64,000 nucleotides of DNA from Burkholderiales bacterium (lineage in GTDB: Bacteria > Pseudomonadota > Gammaproteobacteria > Burkholderiales > Nitrosomonadaceae). The notes beneath the pieces are model-generated. The model was not told the DNA's origin. It worked only from the letters and a program-made list of their open reading frames with translations, and made no database searches. Of the stretch, positions 52,075-62,118 are shown piece by piece (position 1 is the stretch's first letter; every line of letters starts with the position of its first letter). A program made the translations under genes and the position numbers. The DNA is taken from the NCBI GenBank assembly GCA_024235795.1, contig JACKLR010000003.1, positions 1 to 64,000 of the forward strand, written 5' to 3'.

Positions 52075-52956
52075 TTAATTATTTTCTGAATTTTTATCTG
52101 CAGCCGCATTGTCTTCATCGGCTTCAGCTACCATTTCAGTGGTTACAGCCGCCAAATTGACTGTTTCATTTGTTCCAGCCAGTTTCTCAGCAACCCATTG
52201 TGCGTATGCTTCTTCTTCCAGAACTTCCACTACAATCGGCATGAAACCATGGTCTTTACCGCATAACTCCGCGCACTGTCCACGATAAATGCCCGGCTTG
52301 TCAGCTGTAAACCAGGAATCTCGAATAAACCCAGGAATTGCATCCTGCTTGACACCCAATGCAGGCACCCACCATGCATGAATAACATCGTTGGCCGTTA
52401 AAATCATACGTACTTTTTTGCCAACCGGCACAACCATATGATTGTCCACCTCTAAAAGGTAATTTTCGCCTTTCGGTTCTCTGTTTTCAATTTGTGCTTT
52501 TGGCGTTGTCAATTTACTGTAAAAGCTGATGCCTTCCCCATCACCCTGGAGATAATCGTAACCCCACATCCATTGATAACCTGTCGCTTTGATTGTCATA
52601 TCCGGGCTGGATGTGTCTTTCATTGCAATAACAGTTTTTGTTGCTGGCAAGGCCATTACAACAAGAATCAGACATGGAATAATTGTCCAGATCACCTCTA
52701 CAGTAGTACTGTGGTGAAAGTTGGCTGCTTTATAGCCAAGTGATTTACGGTGCTTTAATACAGAGTAAAACATCACACCAAACACACCAACAAAAATAGC
52801 CAGACAGATCCACAAGAGCACGATATGCTGATCATAAATATCTTGTGCTATCACACTTTGCGGTTCGGGAAAGTTGTATTTAGACCCCACCGCCATGCTC
52901 GAATATAAAGCAAGAGCGGCTACCCCCGCCAGGGTTACTACTGATTTACTTCTCAT
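52075..52956 (-). CDS. coxB: Cytochrome c oxidase subunit II
   Basis: About 293 residues. A signal peptide is followed by two membrane spans and a periplasmic cupredoxin with the CuA site, WWVPALGVKQDAIPG (first His nearby) and the CAELCGKDHGFM motif. The last 45 residues are acidic and Ala/Glu/Asp-rich. No haem c motif is seen, so it is the simple aa3 type. ATG 52956 is chosen because GGGGGA lies just before it; the GTG at 52968 overlaps that site. First gene of the cox cluster. Confidence 0.96.
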   Translation of the reverse strand: MRSKSVVTLAGVAALALYSSMAVGSKYNFPEPQSVIAQDIYDQHIVLLWICLAIFVGVFGVMFYSVLKHRKSLGYKAANFHHSTTVEVIWTIIPCLILVVMALPATKTVIAMKDTSSPDMTIKATGYQWMWGYDYLQGDGEGISFYSKLTTPKAQIENREPKGENYLLEVDNHMVVPVGKKVRMILTANDVIHAWWVPALGVKQDAIPGFIRDSWFTADKPGIYRGQCAELCGKDHGFMPIVVEVLEEEAYAQWVAEKLAGTNETVNLAAVTTEMVAEADEDNAAADKNSENN

Positions 52957-52968
52957 ATTTTCCCCCAC

Positions 52969-53705
52969 ATGATTATTACTAATTTTTGATTTCAGGCACT
53001 ACTTTTTTGCATTACAAACCTGAACACCTAGTTTGTTCAGCCAGCGTGCGGAAGTTGTGCGCCAGAATCTCATCTTGTAAAAAAATAACCATACTCAAAT
53101 CGACGACAATGACATTTCCTTGGCCGAATATTTTTATTATCCACAACTTAGATTTTCTTAGTCAGAGATAACGCTTTAATGTAATTAAATCGAATGGAAA
53201 TTCTAGCATGCCACAATTCCTCAAACAAGGGAAAATCATGATTTTTATAGCAATATTCCCCTGTTTACAAAGTGGTATTGTTCGTTTGGCGTCATAAAAA
53301 AAACATCACCCCACCCTGAAACTCTCACTTCAATCACAGGTATTGTCTTCTGTTTCGATTACTTACCTACCTTTGAATCATTATCAGCTTGCAAAAAACA
53401 CAACTCATTTTCTAAAATTTTATGATCAACGCAACACTTTATTTTGTTAAATTATTTTAAAAAAGTAATTTTGTTTCCCGTATGCTATTTTTTTGTCATT
53501 TAAAAGCAAAAGCCCTATCTAGTTTACTAAAATGCCTCAAAAAACAAATAAATCATAAAAACCAGCTTATTTATGTGCTACAAACATTAATTTTTAGCGT
53601 AAATTACAAAGTGGATTTCAGGCTATCTAGAATGCGTTACACAAGAAAGATAGATAAAAAAACTTTTTTCTGCACTCCATGACATAGTCCAATCATAGAC
53701 AAAGC
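52969..53705. other. AT-rich intergenic region between coxB and the L,D-transpeptidase
   Basis: Carries the divergent promoters of the cox cluster and the transpeptidase. A plus-strand 66-codon frame at 53482 has no ribosome binding site or protein-like pattern. Nothing else is seen over 737 bp. Confidence 0.5.
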
Positions 53706-55343
53706 ATGATTCAACCAGTACGACTACTTAATTTTCTGATAGGTTTGTTTTTTCTCCTATTCTCATCCTTAACAAACGCATATTCGTCCAGCACGGATAC
53801 GCTGCGCATGAAGCTGGACAAATTCGTATCTCAAAACCGCGTTGAAGATGGCAATCGAAATGCAGGATTAAAAACACTACAAAAATTTTATGCAGCACAA
53901 AATTTTCAGCCAGTCTGGATACCTATCAATTCCCAACGGTCAAAGCTGGACACTGTTATGTCTTTTTTAGCGACCGCAGAAGACGAGGGACTGGATAGCC
54001 ATGATTATCAGATACAGCGGTTAAGGCAATTAGCTTCAGATCCCTCAAACTCGCTATATGAATTAGAATTCCTCACAACCTTGTCTCTGTTGCAATTTTC
54101 CAGTGATTTATATCGCGGACGGTTTACCGCATCCATAGTAGATCCAAACTGGCACATTCCCCAACCCTACTTCGACGCCTCCAGTTTTCTTTCACAGGCG
54201 ATAGACTCAGGCAATCTGCCACACGCTTTGGAAACATTAACACCCAGAATACCCAGTTATAAGCTATTAAAGGAAGCACTAGCAAAATATCGTGACCTAG
54301 CTGCAAAACAAATATCATGGCCAAATATTCCCACACAACACCTTATTCGCCCAGGCGATTCTCATTCAATTATCCCGCTTATTCGAAAGCGTATTGCACA
54401 GGCCTATCACACCCATGGCAAAATTGAATATAAGCAGGCTTTATCGGCAGAAAATGAAACCAGTCATCAATACGATCTTAACCTCGTCAATGCAATAAAA
54501 GCATTTCAGCTACAGCACGGTTTGAATGCTGATGGCATTATCGGCAAAAACACGTTAAACGCTTTGAACAAAACACCCCTAGAAAAGGTGCAGCAACTGC
54601 GCATCAATATGGAGCGGCTACGCTGGCTGCCTCGTGACCTGGGTGATCGATACGTCCTTGTCAATATCGCGGGATTCCAGCTCGCCGCAATAGAAAATGA
54701 TCAGTATATACTCGACATGCGTATTATTGTAGGTCGCACTTACCGATCAACACCCAGCTTTCAAAGCCGTATCACCCACATGATTACCAATCCGTTCTGG
54801 AATGTACCCACCAGCATTGCCCGAAAAGATTTGTTACCCAAACAACAGAAAGACCCCAATTATTTTACTAATCAGAATATTAAAGTCTACTCTAATTATG
54901 CTTATAATTCGGAACCAATAGATCCGGATACCATCGACTGGCAGGCAATCGATAGTGGTTTTCCGTATACCTTACGCCAGGATCCCGGTTACCAAAATGC
55001 GCTAGGCACAATCAAATTCATGCTTCCCAACCGTTTCAGTATTTATCTGCATGACACACCTTCAAAAGCACTTTTTAGCAAGGACATACGCACATTCAGT
55101 TCAGGATGCATCCGATTGGAAAAACCATTGCAGTTAGCAGAATTTGCGTTGCGTAACAGCATTCCGGCAGCGGCGCTTAACGAATTAATTGCCACCGGCA
55201 AAACCATGCAGACCAACTTACCAGAACCGCTACCCATTTATATTGTATATCTGACGGTCTGGGTTGATAGCCAACACATTATTCATTATTCACCAGACAC
55301 CTATGAAAGAGATAAGCGCACATTAAAATTTACGCATTGGTAA
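53706..55343 (+). CDS. L,D-transpeptidase, YcbB/LdtD-like
   Basis: A 545-residue secreted protein. Signal peptide at 1-25; a scaffold domain; a peptidoglycan-binding repeat (NLVNAIKAFQLQHGLNADGI, about 257-276); and a C-terminal YkuD catalytic domain with HDTPSKALF and the SSGCIRLEKP nucleophile Cys (about 459). It makes 3-3 cross-links in peptidoglycan or attaches proteins to it. Length and order match the LdtD type of large transpeptidases. The DUF882 endopeptidase-like gene follows 69 nt later. Confidence 0.93.
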   Translation: MIQPVRLLNFLIGLFFLLFSSLTNAYSSSTDTLRMKLDKFVSQNRVEDGNRNAGLKTLQKFYAAQNFQPVWIPINSQRSKLDTVMSFLATAEDEGLDSHDYQIQRLRQLASDPSNSLYELEFLTTLSLLQFSSDLYRGRFTASIVDPNWHIPQPYFDASSFLSQAIDSGNLPHALETLTPRIPSYKLLKEALAKYRDLAAKQISWPNIPTQHLIRPGDSHSIIPLIRKRIAQAYHTHGKIEYKQALSAENETSHQYDLNLVNAIKAFQLQHGLNADGIIGKNTLNALNKTPLEKVQQLRINMERLRWLPRDLGDRYVLVNIAGFQLAAIENDQYILDMRIIVGRTYRSTPSFQSRITHMITNPFWNVPTSIARKDLLPKQQKDPNYFTNQNIKVYSNYAYNSEPIDPDTIDWQAIDSGFPYTLRQDPGYQNALGTIKFMLPNRFSIYLHDTPSKALFSKDIRTFSSGCIRLEKPLQLAEFALRNSIPAAALNELIATGKTMQTNLPEPLPIYIVYLTVWVDSQHIIHYSPDTYERDKRTLKFTHW

Positions 55344-55412
55344 CAGCAATTTAACCATTGTTATAAAAGAGAAATCATGTTAGGGTGCGTACACCCAAAA
55401 GGAGGACTTTGA

Positions 55413-56027
55413 ATGTTAACTCGTTTTATGTCAACTCATTTTTTATCGCAAACAAAGAGTACTTTTTCCCCAACACATTCCAAGCCGAACATCAACCGGC
55501 GCCGTTTTTTGAAAACAGGTCTTGGGGCATGCACATTATTTACGCTACCTCATGTCCAAGCAAGCTCGCTCGGCATGGATGAAAGAAAACTTGCCTTTCT
55601 AAATCTCCATACAGGCGAGCGTGTCCAAACCACCTACTGGGCTGAGGGTCAATATCTTTCGGAAGGTTTAATCGCAATTGATAAAATCCTGCGCGATCAC
55701 CGCACGGGAGAAACCTATGAGATTGACCGCAATCTTCTGGATTTATTGCAACTATTACAGTATAAAATGGGCTCACGAGATGAATTTCACATTATCTCGG
55801 GCTATCGCTCTCCTGCAACCAATGCTCAGTTAAATGCGCGTAGCAACGGCGTAGCAAGACGAAGCTTCCATATGCTAGGAAAAGCGATCGATGTTCGACT
55901 GCCGGGACACGCACTTTCCGACTTGCGCAAGGCTGCGCTTTCACTGCAGGCTGGTGGCGTTGGCTATTATCCAAAATCCGATTTTATTCATATTGATACG
56001 GGACATGTCAGACAGTGGCATGGATAA
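55413..56027 (+). CDS. DUF882/YcbK-type murein endopeptidase-like protein (M15 family)
   Basis: A 204-residue protein with a Tat-type signal NINRRRFLKTGLGACTLF (residues about 28-45). The catalytic domain has SGYRSPATNAQLNARSNGVA, SFHMLGKAIDVRLPG and DFIHIDTGHVRQW, the H-D-H zinc residues of the peptidase M15/DUF882 (MepK-like) group that cut 3-3 cross-links. The ATG follows AAAGGAGG. Pairing with the L,D-transpeptidase fits a coupled make-and-cut role in peptidoglycan. Confidence 0.92.
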   Translation: MLTRFMSTHFLSQTKSTFSPTHSKPNINRRRFLKTGLGACTLFTLPHVQASSLGMDERKLAFLNLHTGERVQTTYWAEGQYLSEGLIAIDKILRDHRTGETYEIDRNLLDLLQLLQYKMGSRDEFHIISGYRSPATNAQLNARSNGVARRSFHMLGKAIDVRLPGHALSDLRKAALSLQAGGVGYYPKSDFIHIDTGHVRQWHG

Positions 56028-56093
56028 CGCCAATTAACCTATATTCAGTGCAATTTTTTGCAACAGGCGCAATTCAGAAATGTAATTTAAGAC

Positions 56094-58277
56094 TCAAAAT
56101 TCAACAGGATCCACGTCCAGTACCCAACGCACATTAAATGATGTAAGCGTATTTATTTGCTGGAACCACTGCGTTAAAAAAGCCTGCAATTTTTTTCGTG
56201 AACCGGACTGCACGAGCAAATGCGCCCGCTCCATACCTCTTAATCGAACCATGTGAGCGGGTACTGGATCGAAAATTTCAACATCTGCAGATGATTGCGC
56301 CAGTTTACATGCCGCTTCTAAAAAATCCAAAACCTTTTGCAGACTGTGTGCTTCCGCCCGAAGCAATGCCTGATAAACATAGGGTGGAAAACCTGCAATT
56401 TTTCTTTCAACCAGGATTGTTTTAGCCAGCGCATCATAATCATGCTGCTGTATTGCCTGATACAACGGATGATCTGGAAAATCAGTTTGAATAAGTACAC
56501 GCCCTGGAATTTCCGCTCGGCCAGCCCGGCCAGCTACCTGCATCAACTGTGTAAAAAGACGTTCTCCGGCTCTAAAATCGGTGCTATATAAAGAAATATC
56601 TGATCCAAGAATACCCACCAAAGCCAAATTAGGAAAATCATGTCCCTTTGCCAGCAACTGTGTTCCAATCAGGATATCTACTTCCTGTTGATGGATTGCA
56701 TGCAAAATTTTCCGCCAGGCATTCTTGCGGGACGTACTGTCGCGGTCTATACGTAAGATACGCGCTGACGGAAACTGCGTCGTCAATGCTTCTTCGACTC
56801 GCTGAGTGCCGCGACCCAAAGGCGCCATATCTTGTTCTCCGCACTGTGGACAGGCATAGGGAAAGGGTTCCCGGTGCCCGCAGTGATGACAAGATAATTT
56901 CTTATCCTGCAAATGTACCACCAGACGACTAGAACAGCGTTGACAGACCGCCGCCCACCCACAAGATGGGCATATTAAAACCGGCGCATAGCCCCGCCTG
57001 TTTATAAAAATCAAACTTTGCCGCCGATGCGCCAAACAAGCCTTGATTGCTTTAATAAGTGGAGCAGACAAACCGTTCACGGGCTTCTCAGAACGCATAT
57101 CAATACACTCAACCTGCGGCAATACTGCATTGCTAACAGCACGATTTTTTAATCGCAAGCAATGATAACGTCCATTCAATACACTGTAGTATGTTTCCAG
57201 AGAAGGTGTCGCCGATCCCAGTACGACAGGAATGTGCCTCTGCTTGGCACGAAAAATGGCAAGATCCCGCGCTGAATAGCGCAGTCCATCCTGCTGCTTG
57301 AATGAGCTGTCCTGTTCTTCGTCCACGATAATCAGCCCCAGATTTGGCAATGGTGTAAATACCGCCAGCCGTGTTCCCAAAATAACGCGCGCTTTCCCTT
57401 GCTGCGATTTCAACCAGCCAGAGAGTCTTTCGGTATCATTCAAGCCGCTATGCAGGCTGACAATTTGTGCAGCAGCAAAGCGCTTGCGAAAAACAGATTC
57501 CAGTTGCGGCGTCAGGCTTATTTCAGGAATCAACACCAGAGCCTGCTTGCCTTCTGACAATACCCGAGCAATCAGGCGCAAATATACTTCAGTTTTACCG
57601 CTGCCGGTCACACCGTGCAAAACCCAGGTATTGAATTGATCAAATTTTGCAGTTATTGCGTCAACCGCTATTGATTGCTCAGAAGTCATCCTGGGCATGA
57701 CCGGTTCTTCCATCGTGCTTCCTGCCTCATGCACAGCATCTATCCAGCCTTTTTTCATCCAGTCATTTAATACATTGACAGCTCGCTGTGAAATTTTTCT
57801 GGCTTCCTGCGTATTGATGGATTGTTTATTTTTGAGGATAGCAAACAAGCGATGCATGACCGTATTGCGCGCCGGAATGAGCGACACGTCCATTTTCCTG
57901 CCGACCTCGGTTAACGCAAACTGTATCTTTTTTACTTCAGCTTTCAAACTTACCGGTTTATTGTTGCGCAATTTCACTGGCATGCTGTTCATTACCACCA
58001 TACCTAGTGGATGATGGTAATAATTACTACAAAAAGAAAATAATGCGAGCAATTCATCAGATAACGGCGGGATCTCACGGAAAATACACAATGCGGACTT
58101 CAGTTTATCAGGCGGAATGGTCGTACCTGAACAGACTGCCATAATGACTCCAGTCAGTTTTTTTTGACCGAATGGAACGTAAACACGCAGGCCAACATCT
58201 TTATTACTGGCTTCGTCCACTGCATAATCAAACATCGTGTCGAGTGGCACATTAAGTGCGACACGTAGAATAGGCAT
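56094..58277 (-). CDS. priA: Primosomal protein N' (PriA helicase)
   Basis: A 727-residue replication restart helicase. Walker A HGVTGSGKTEVYLR, motif II VDEEQDSSFKQQDG (most PriA have DEEH; here Gln), motif III LGSATPSLET, zinc-binding cysteines in CPSCGWAAVCQRCSS, CHHC and CPQC, and motif VI QVAGRAGRAEIPG. The N-terminal 3'-DNA-binding domain starts MPILRVALNVPLDTMFDYAV. It reloads the replisome at stalled forks. Full length and apparently functional apart from the uncommon DEEQ. Confidence 0.95.
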   Translation of the reverse strand: MPILRVALNVPLDTMFDYAVDEASNKDVGLRVYVPFGQKKLTGVIMAVCSGTTIPPDKLKSALCIFREIPPLSDELLALFSFCSNYYHHPLGMVVMNSMPVKLRNNKPVSLKAEVKKIQFALTEVGRKMDVSLIPARNTVMHRLFAILKNKQSINTQEARKISQRAVNVLNDWMKKGWIDAVHEAGSTMEEPVMPRMTSEQSIAVDAITAKFDQFNTWVLHGVTGSGKTEVYLRLIARVLSEGKQALVLIPEISLTPQLESVFRKRFAAAQIVSLHSGLNDTERLSGWLKSQQGKARVILGTRLAVFTPLPNLGLIIVDEEQDSSFKQQDGLRYSARDLAIFRAKQRHIPVVLGSATPSLETYYSVLNGRYHCLRLKNRAVSNAVLPQVECIDMRSEKPVNGLSAPLIKAIKACLAHRRQSLIFINRRGYAPVLICPSCGWAAVCQRCSSRLVVHLQDKKLSCHHCGHREPFPYACPQCGEQDMAPLGRGTQRVEEALTTQFPSARILRIDRDSTSRKNAWRKILHAIHQQEVDILIGTQLLAKGHDFPNLALVGILGSDISLYSTDFRAGERLFTQLMQVAGRAGRAEIPGRVLIQTDFPDHPLYQAIQQHDYDALAKTILVERKIAGFPPYVYQALLRAEAHSLQKVLDFLEAACKLAQSSADVEIFDPVPAHMVRLRGMERAHLLVQSGSRKKLQAFLTQWFQQINTLTSFNVRWVLDVDPVEF

Positions 58278-58427
58278 ATTCAGGGAAATAAATTGATATA
58301 AGAACAGAGCTGTCTAACAACCGCTTGAAACCGCTTGAGGTAACGGGACTCGCGGGACTCTCTAAAAATCTTGTGGTTTCCAGAGAGCCGCCTTTTTAAT
58401 CGAAAAAATATTCAGCAGATTACAAAT

Positions 58428-59837
58428 TTAACCGGAAACACGATAAACCGTTACCGGTTCTTCACCCTGTTTCTCAAGTTTAGCTGTATTACCATCCGAA
58501 CCGATGGTAAAACCATGCGACCCATCGCTACCGGAGAATCCGATACAACCATCTGTGTTATAGGTAAAACCGGAGATTTTTAATTGATTGCTGCCCTTAT
58601 TGTAATCATATGTCGCGAACTCCACACCCGGCCTGGCGCAGTTGGCTTGATTGTCACGCGACGCTTCACCGATTGGGTCGATCGACATGAACCGGTTATT
58701 TGCGAAAAACACCAGCATCTTGGTTTTGATCGCATCCGCATCATACACCCAGGCACCAACTATACCGTTAGGATCATTATCGATTTTAGCAAAACGTGTT
58801 TCCTTGATTTCTTTTTCGACAACTTCATTTTCATCACTAAGTTCAATCGGCTTAGCAATATTGAACATTTCGTTAAATACGCTTTTCTGCTCTCTTTCTC
58901 TTTGTACCGTCACAATATCGGAATTAATCATGTCCAGACCGTCCGTACGGATACGACGGGTAGGGCCGGGATCTGACAATCCAGCTTTCAGATTGGTATC
59001 TATCGTCGTTTCACCAGCAACTTTAAAGCCACGCGTGTCAAACTCTACTGCCTTGGCAAAACCATGTTCGACACCTGCCTGAAAAATGGTACGTCCGCCA
59101 CAGACACGATTTTCATCACAGGAATCATCGGGTGATGCCTGTCCCTGCAGATACTCACCTGTACCGTCTGCTGCGACCCGTAGCACAGATGCAGTACTAT
59201 CGCTATAATTTGCCCAGATTTGCGTACTGAGTGTGGCAACACCGGAAACCATAAAGTGATCGCTGGCTTCCTCAACCGTTTTGGCATCATGCTCAATACC
59301 TGCCGCTTCCAGAACACCTTGCAGTTCGGACGAACGCGCGAATGTTTCAGGTTCACTGTTGAGTTTGAGTGAATTATTCACGGCAGCCGCTGCTTCTTCC
59401 GAAATGGTAATGCCATTGGATGCATCACCATCCGCATCGAGTGACTGTAACAAAACGAGCAAATTTAGCAACTTACTGTCATCACCTTCGGCCAGATCGA
59501 TCGGCGTCACCACCGGCATACCTTTGACTTTACCCAGCGTCAGAGCACCCAGCTTAAATTCGACAGTATCTCCATAATTAAAGTCAAAATGACCATCATC
59601 ATTGGTAACTCCCTTTTTACCGGACGAAGCATTATAGGAAACACCTGAGACAGGACTGTTCAACAAAACACCCGTTGCGGCACCTGTCGGCATCACACGA
59701 GTAGCCGATGAAGCTTCTCTACTGCTGCTGCCGCTACCACCACTATCGCCACCCCCACACGCAGTCAGTCCCGCAACCAAGGCAACAGGGACAAGACAAA
59801 TCCATGGATTTCGTCTGATCTTTTGATTTAGTTTCAT
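58428..59837 (-). CDS. Large lipoprotein of unknown function
   Basis: About 469 residues with a lipobox VAGLTACGGGD (Cys near 27) followed by a Gly/Ser-rich linker. Residues about 50-110 look like a carboxypeptidase-regulatory type fold (TGVLLNSPVSGVSYNASSG and NDDGHFDFNYGDTVEFKLG). The rest is a mixed domain with a C-terminal GFTYNTDGCIGFSGSDG region. I do not recognise its activity. ATG 59837 with AGAGAGAA upstream is preferred to the TTG at 59840. Probably outer-membrane attached. Confidence 0.85.
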   Translation of the reverse strand: MKLNQKIRRNPWICLVPVALVAGLTACGGGDSGGSGSSSREASSATRVMPTGAATGVLLNSPVSGVSYNASSGKKGVTNDDGHFDFNYGDTVEFKLGALTLGKVKGMPVVTPIDLAEGDDSKLLNLLVLLQSLDADGDASNGITISEEAAAAVNNSLKLNSEPETFARSSELQGVLEAAGIEHDAKTVEEASDHFMVSGVATLSTQIWANYSDSTASVLRVAADGTGEYLQGQASPDDSCDENRVCGGRTIFQAGVEHGFAKAVEFDTRGFKVAGETTIDTNLKAGLSDPGPTRRIRTDGLDMINSDIVTVQREREQKSVFNEMFNIAKPIELSDENEVVEKEIKETRFAKIDNDPNGIVGAWVYDADAIKTKMLVFFANNRFMSIDPIGEASRDNQANCARPGVEFATYDYNKGSNQLKISGFTYNTDGCIGFSGSDGSHGFTIGSDGNTAKLEKQGEEPVTVYRVSG

Positions 59838-60089
59838 CAAATTCTCTCTTTTATTAAATTAATCAATTGAAGGTTGTATTACTTCAGCCCCAAAGCATTT
59901 TAGTATGTTAACCGTTAAGAAGAATAATGAAATTTCTCTTCTATGACTAGTATTATAGCCAAGCCACTTTATTTTGTTTCTTCTTATCTTGCTATTTTGG
60001 ATTTAAAAGTATAACTTTTAAAACTTTTCGTTTCTTTTCGTCATCATTTTTTGCGTAATTGAGCGTGGTCAGAAGATAGGATATTGAAC

Positions 60090-61196
60090 ATGGCTGATAT
60101 GGCTGAAATCTCGCAACTGGCAAAGTCATCAATCCAGTTACCAGTCGATTGGTACTTTAATTCCAGCATACTGGAAATTGAAAAAAAACTTCTTTTTGAA
60201 AATGGCCCAGGTTACATTGGTCATGAGATCATGCTACCCGAAATTGGTAATTACCATGTACTCGAGTGGATGAATAATGCATATATGCTGGTTAGAAACC
60301 AACAGGGTATCGAACTGATTTCAAATATTTGCCGTCACCGCCAAGCACGGATACTCGAAGGCAGAGGCAAATCCAACAGCATTGTTTGTCCGTTACATCG
60401 CTGGACCTACGCATTGGATGGCCAGTTACTCGGCGCACCGCATTTCGACAAGAACCCGTGCTTGCATTTGGAAAAAACACCACTGCAGAACTGGAACGGA
60501 CTATTGTTCAACGGGAAACGGCCGGTTGCTCAGGATATGGCCAATCTTAGCGTTCTGAACGATTTTGACTTTTCCGGGTATTTATTTGATCATGCACGGC
60601 TTGACCACTATAACTGTAACTGGAAAACATTTATCGAAGTCTACTTGGAAGACTATCATGTCGATCCGTTTCATCCGGGTTTAGGAAATTTCGTCAACAC
60701 CGGCGATCTTGTATGGGAATTCGGCGACCGGTATAGCGTGCAGACCGTCGGCATTAACAGCAGTCGCTTGCAACGTTCGGGCACGCCTGTTTACGCAAAA
60801 TGGCAGGAACAGGTATTGTCACAATACGATGGCGGATTGCCGCCACATGGCGCAATATGGCTACTTTACTTCCCGAACATCATGCTTGAATGGTATCCGC
60901 ATACGTTGGTCATCAGCACCATAATACCTACAGGCATTGAAAGTTGCATTAACGTCGTCGAATTCTATTATCCAGAGGAAATCGTACTTTTCGAACGGGA
61001 ATATGTCGAAGCCGAACAGGCCGCTTACCTGGAAACAGCAGCTGAAGATGAAGAAATCTGCATGCGTATGACTGAAGGCCGTCGTGCTTTATATGAACAA
61101 TCCACTAGCGAAACCGGCCCTTACCAGATGCCAATGGAAGCAGGCATGGTCCATTTCCACCAATTCCTGAGACACATAATTGCACCGTATCTATAG
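60090..61196 (+). CDS. Rieske ring-hydroxylating oxygenase, alpha-subunit type
   Basis: A 368-residue soluble protein. The Rieske [2Fe-2S] site is C-x-H (NICRHRQARIL) and C-x2-H (IVCPLHRW). The mononuclear iron site is in EDYHVDPFHPGL with H-x4-H. The ATG at 60090 (MADMAEIS) is preferred to the TTG frame start at 60084. It would hydroxylate or demethylate an organic compound with a separate reductase, which is not in the window. It begins a three-gene run with a permease and a methyltransferase. Confidence 0.92.
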   Translation: MADMAEISQLAKSSIQLPVDWYFNSSILEIEKKLLFENGPGYIGHEIMLPEIGNYHVLEWMNNAYMLVRNQQGIELISNICRHRQARILEGRGKSNSIVCPLHRWTYALDGQLLGAPHFDKNPCLHLEKTPLQNWNGLLFNGKRPVAQDMANLSVLNDFDFSGYLFDHARLDHYNCNWKTFIEVYLEDYHVDPFHPGLGNFVNTGDLVWEFGDRYSVQTVGINSSRLQRSGTPVYAKWQEQVLSQYDGGLPPHGAIWLLYFPNIMLEWYPHTLVISTIIPTGIESCINVVEFYYPEEIVLFEREYVEAEQAAYLETAAEDEEICMRMTEGRRALYEQSTSETGPYQMPMEAGMVHFHQFLRHIIAPYL

Positions 61197-61222
61197 CAAC
61201 TTCTGTAACATTAGGAATTAAC

Positions 61223-62083
61223 ATGCGCTCACTCTGGATGCTGATTGCGGCTTTTTTATTCGCCTGTATGGGCGTAATGGTCAAACTCAGCGCAGATCAC
61301 TTTACAAGCATCGAGCTGGTTTTTTACCGCTCTGCCATGGGCGTTGCCATTATCGGGCTGTTTGTACGCCATAACCGACTGACATTGCGCACCGGCCACT
61401 GGAAAAAACACTGCAGCCGCGGCCTGACCGGTCTGAGCAGTCTTTTAATGTTCTTTTACTGCATCATAGAATTGCCATTGGCCACGGCCATTTCTCTTAA
61501 CTACACCTGGCCGCTGTTCATGGCGGTACTATCCACGTTCATTCTCCGAGAGCAACTGCACTGGCCCATTGTTTTGGCCCTTGCTATTGGCTTTATCGGT
61601 GTCATATTCCTGTTACGCCCAGCGTTACATGATGACCATTGGATGGCAGCACTACTGGGACTGGCATCGGGGTTTTTTGCCGCGATTGCTTATATGAATG
61701 TCCGCCAACTCGGAAAACTTGGCGAGTCCGAGTGGCGCGTCGTATTTTATTTTGCCCTTATCTGCACGCTGATAACAGGCACATGGTTACTGCTAACGGC
61801 ATTCAATCCTGTCACGCAACAAAATATTTACCTGTTGATCGGCATTGGCATCACCGCAACGCTGGCACAACTTGCCATGACTCGGGCCTATCGTACCGGA
61901 ACGACGCTGATAGTCAGCTCGCTGGGGTATTCTACCATCCTGTTTGCGGGCATCTGGGGCATACTGATCTGGAATGAAGTACTGCCCCCGATTGCATGGT
62001 TAGGCATGGGTTTGATTATTCTGGGCGGCGTCTTGAGCGGTTTCTGGGGGCATAAAATGGCAGCACAGACAAACAAATTATAA
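61223..62083 (+). CDS. EamA/DMT-superfamily permease
   Basis: A 286-residue membrane protein with ten hydrophobic spans in two EamA repeats (about 5-130 and 145-280). The first repeat has ASLNYTWP-like ISLNYTWPLFMAVLSTFILR and the second LIVSSLGYSTILFAGIWGIL. Members export metabolites. It is 26 nt after the Rieske oxygenase gene and 35 nt before the methyltransferase gene, so likely co-transcribed; the substrate is unknown. Confidence 0.93.
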   Translation: MRSLWMLIAAFLFACMGVMVKLSADHFTSIELVFYRSAMGVAIIGLFVRHNRLTLRTGHWKKHCSRGLTGLSSLLMFFYCIIELPLATAISLNYTWPLFMAVLSTFILREQLHWPIVLALAIGFIGVIFLLRPALHDDHWMAALLGLASGFFAAIAYMNVRQLGKLGESEWRVVFYFALICTLITGTWLLLTAFNPVTQQNIYLLIGIGITATLAQLAMTRAYRTGTTLIVSSLGYSTILFAGIWGILIWNEVLPPIAWLGMGLIILGGVLSGFWGHKMAAQTNKL

Positions 62084-62118
62084 CTTATTGTATATATTCA
62101 AGTTATCAGGAGATAGGC

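Noticed and set aside
53482..53682. Plus-strand 66-codon frame upstream of the L,D-transpeptidase
   Set aside because: AT-rich random-like translation, no Shine-Dalgarno sequence.
58318..58340. Direct repeat AACCGCTTGA twice before priA
   Set aside because: Only two short copies and no further structure; too little to call a repeat element.
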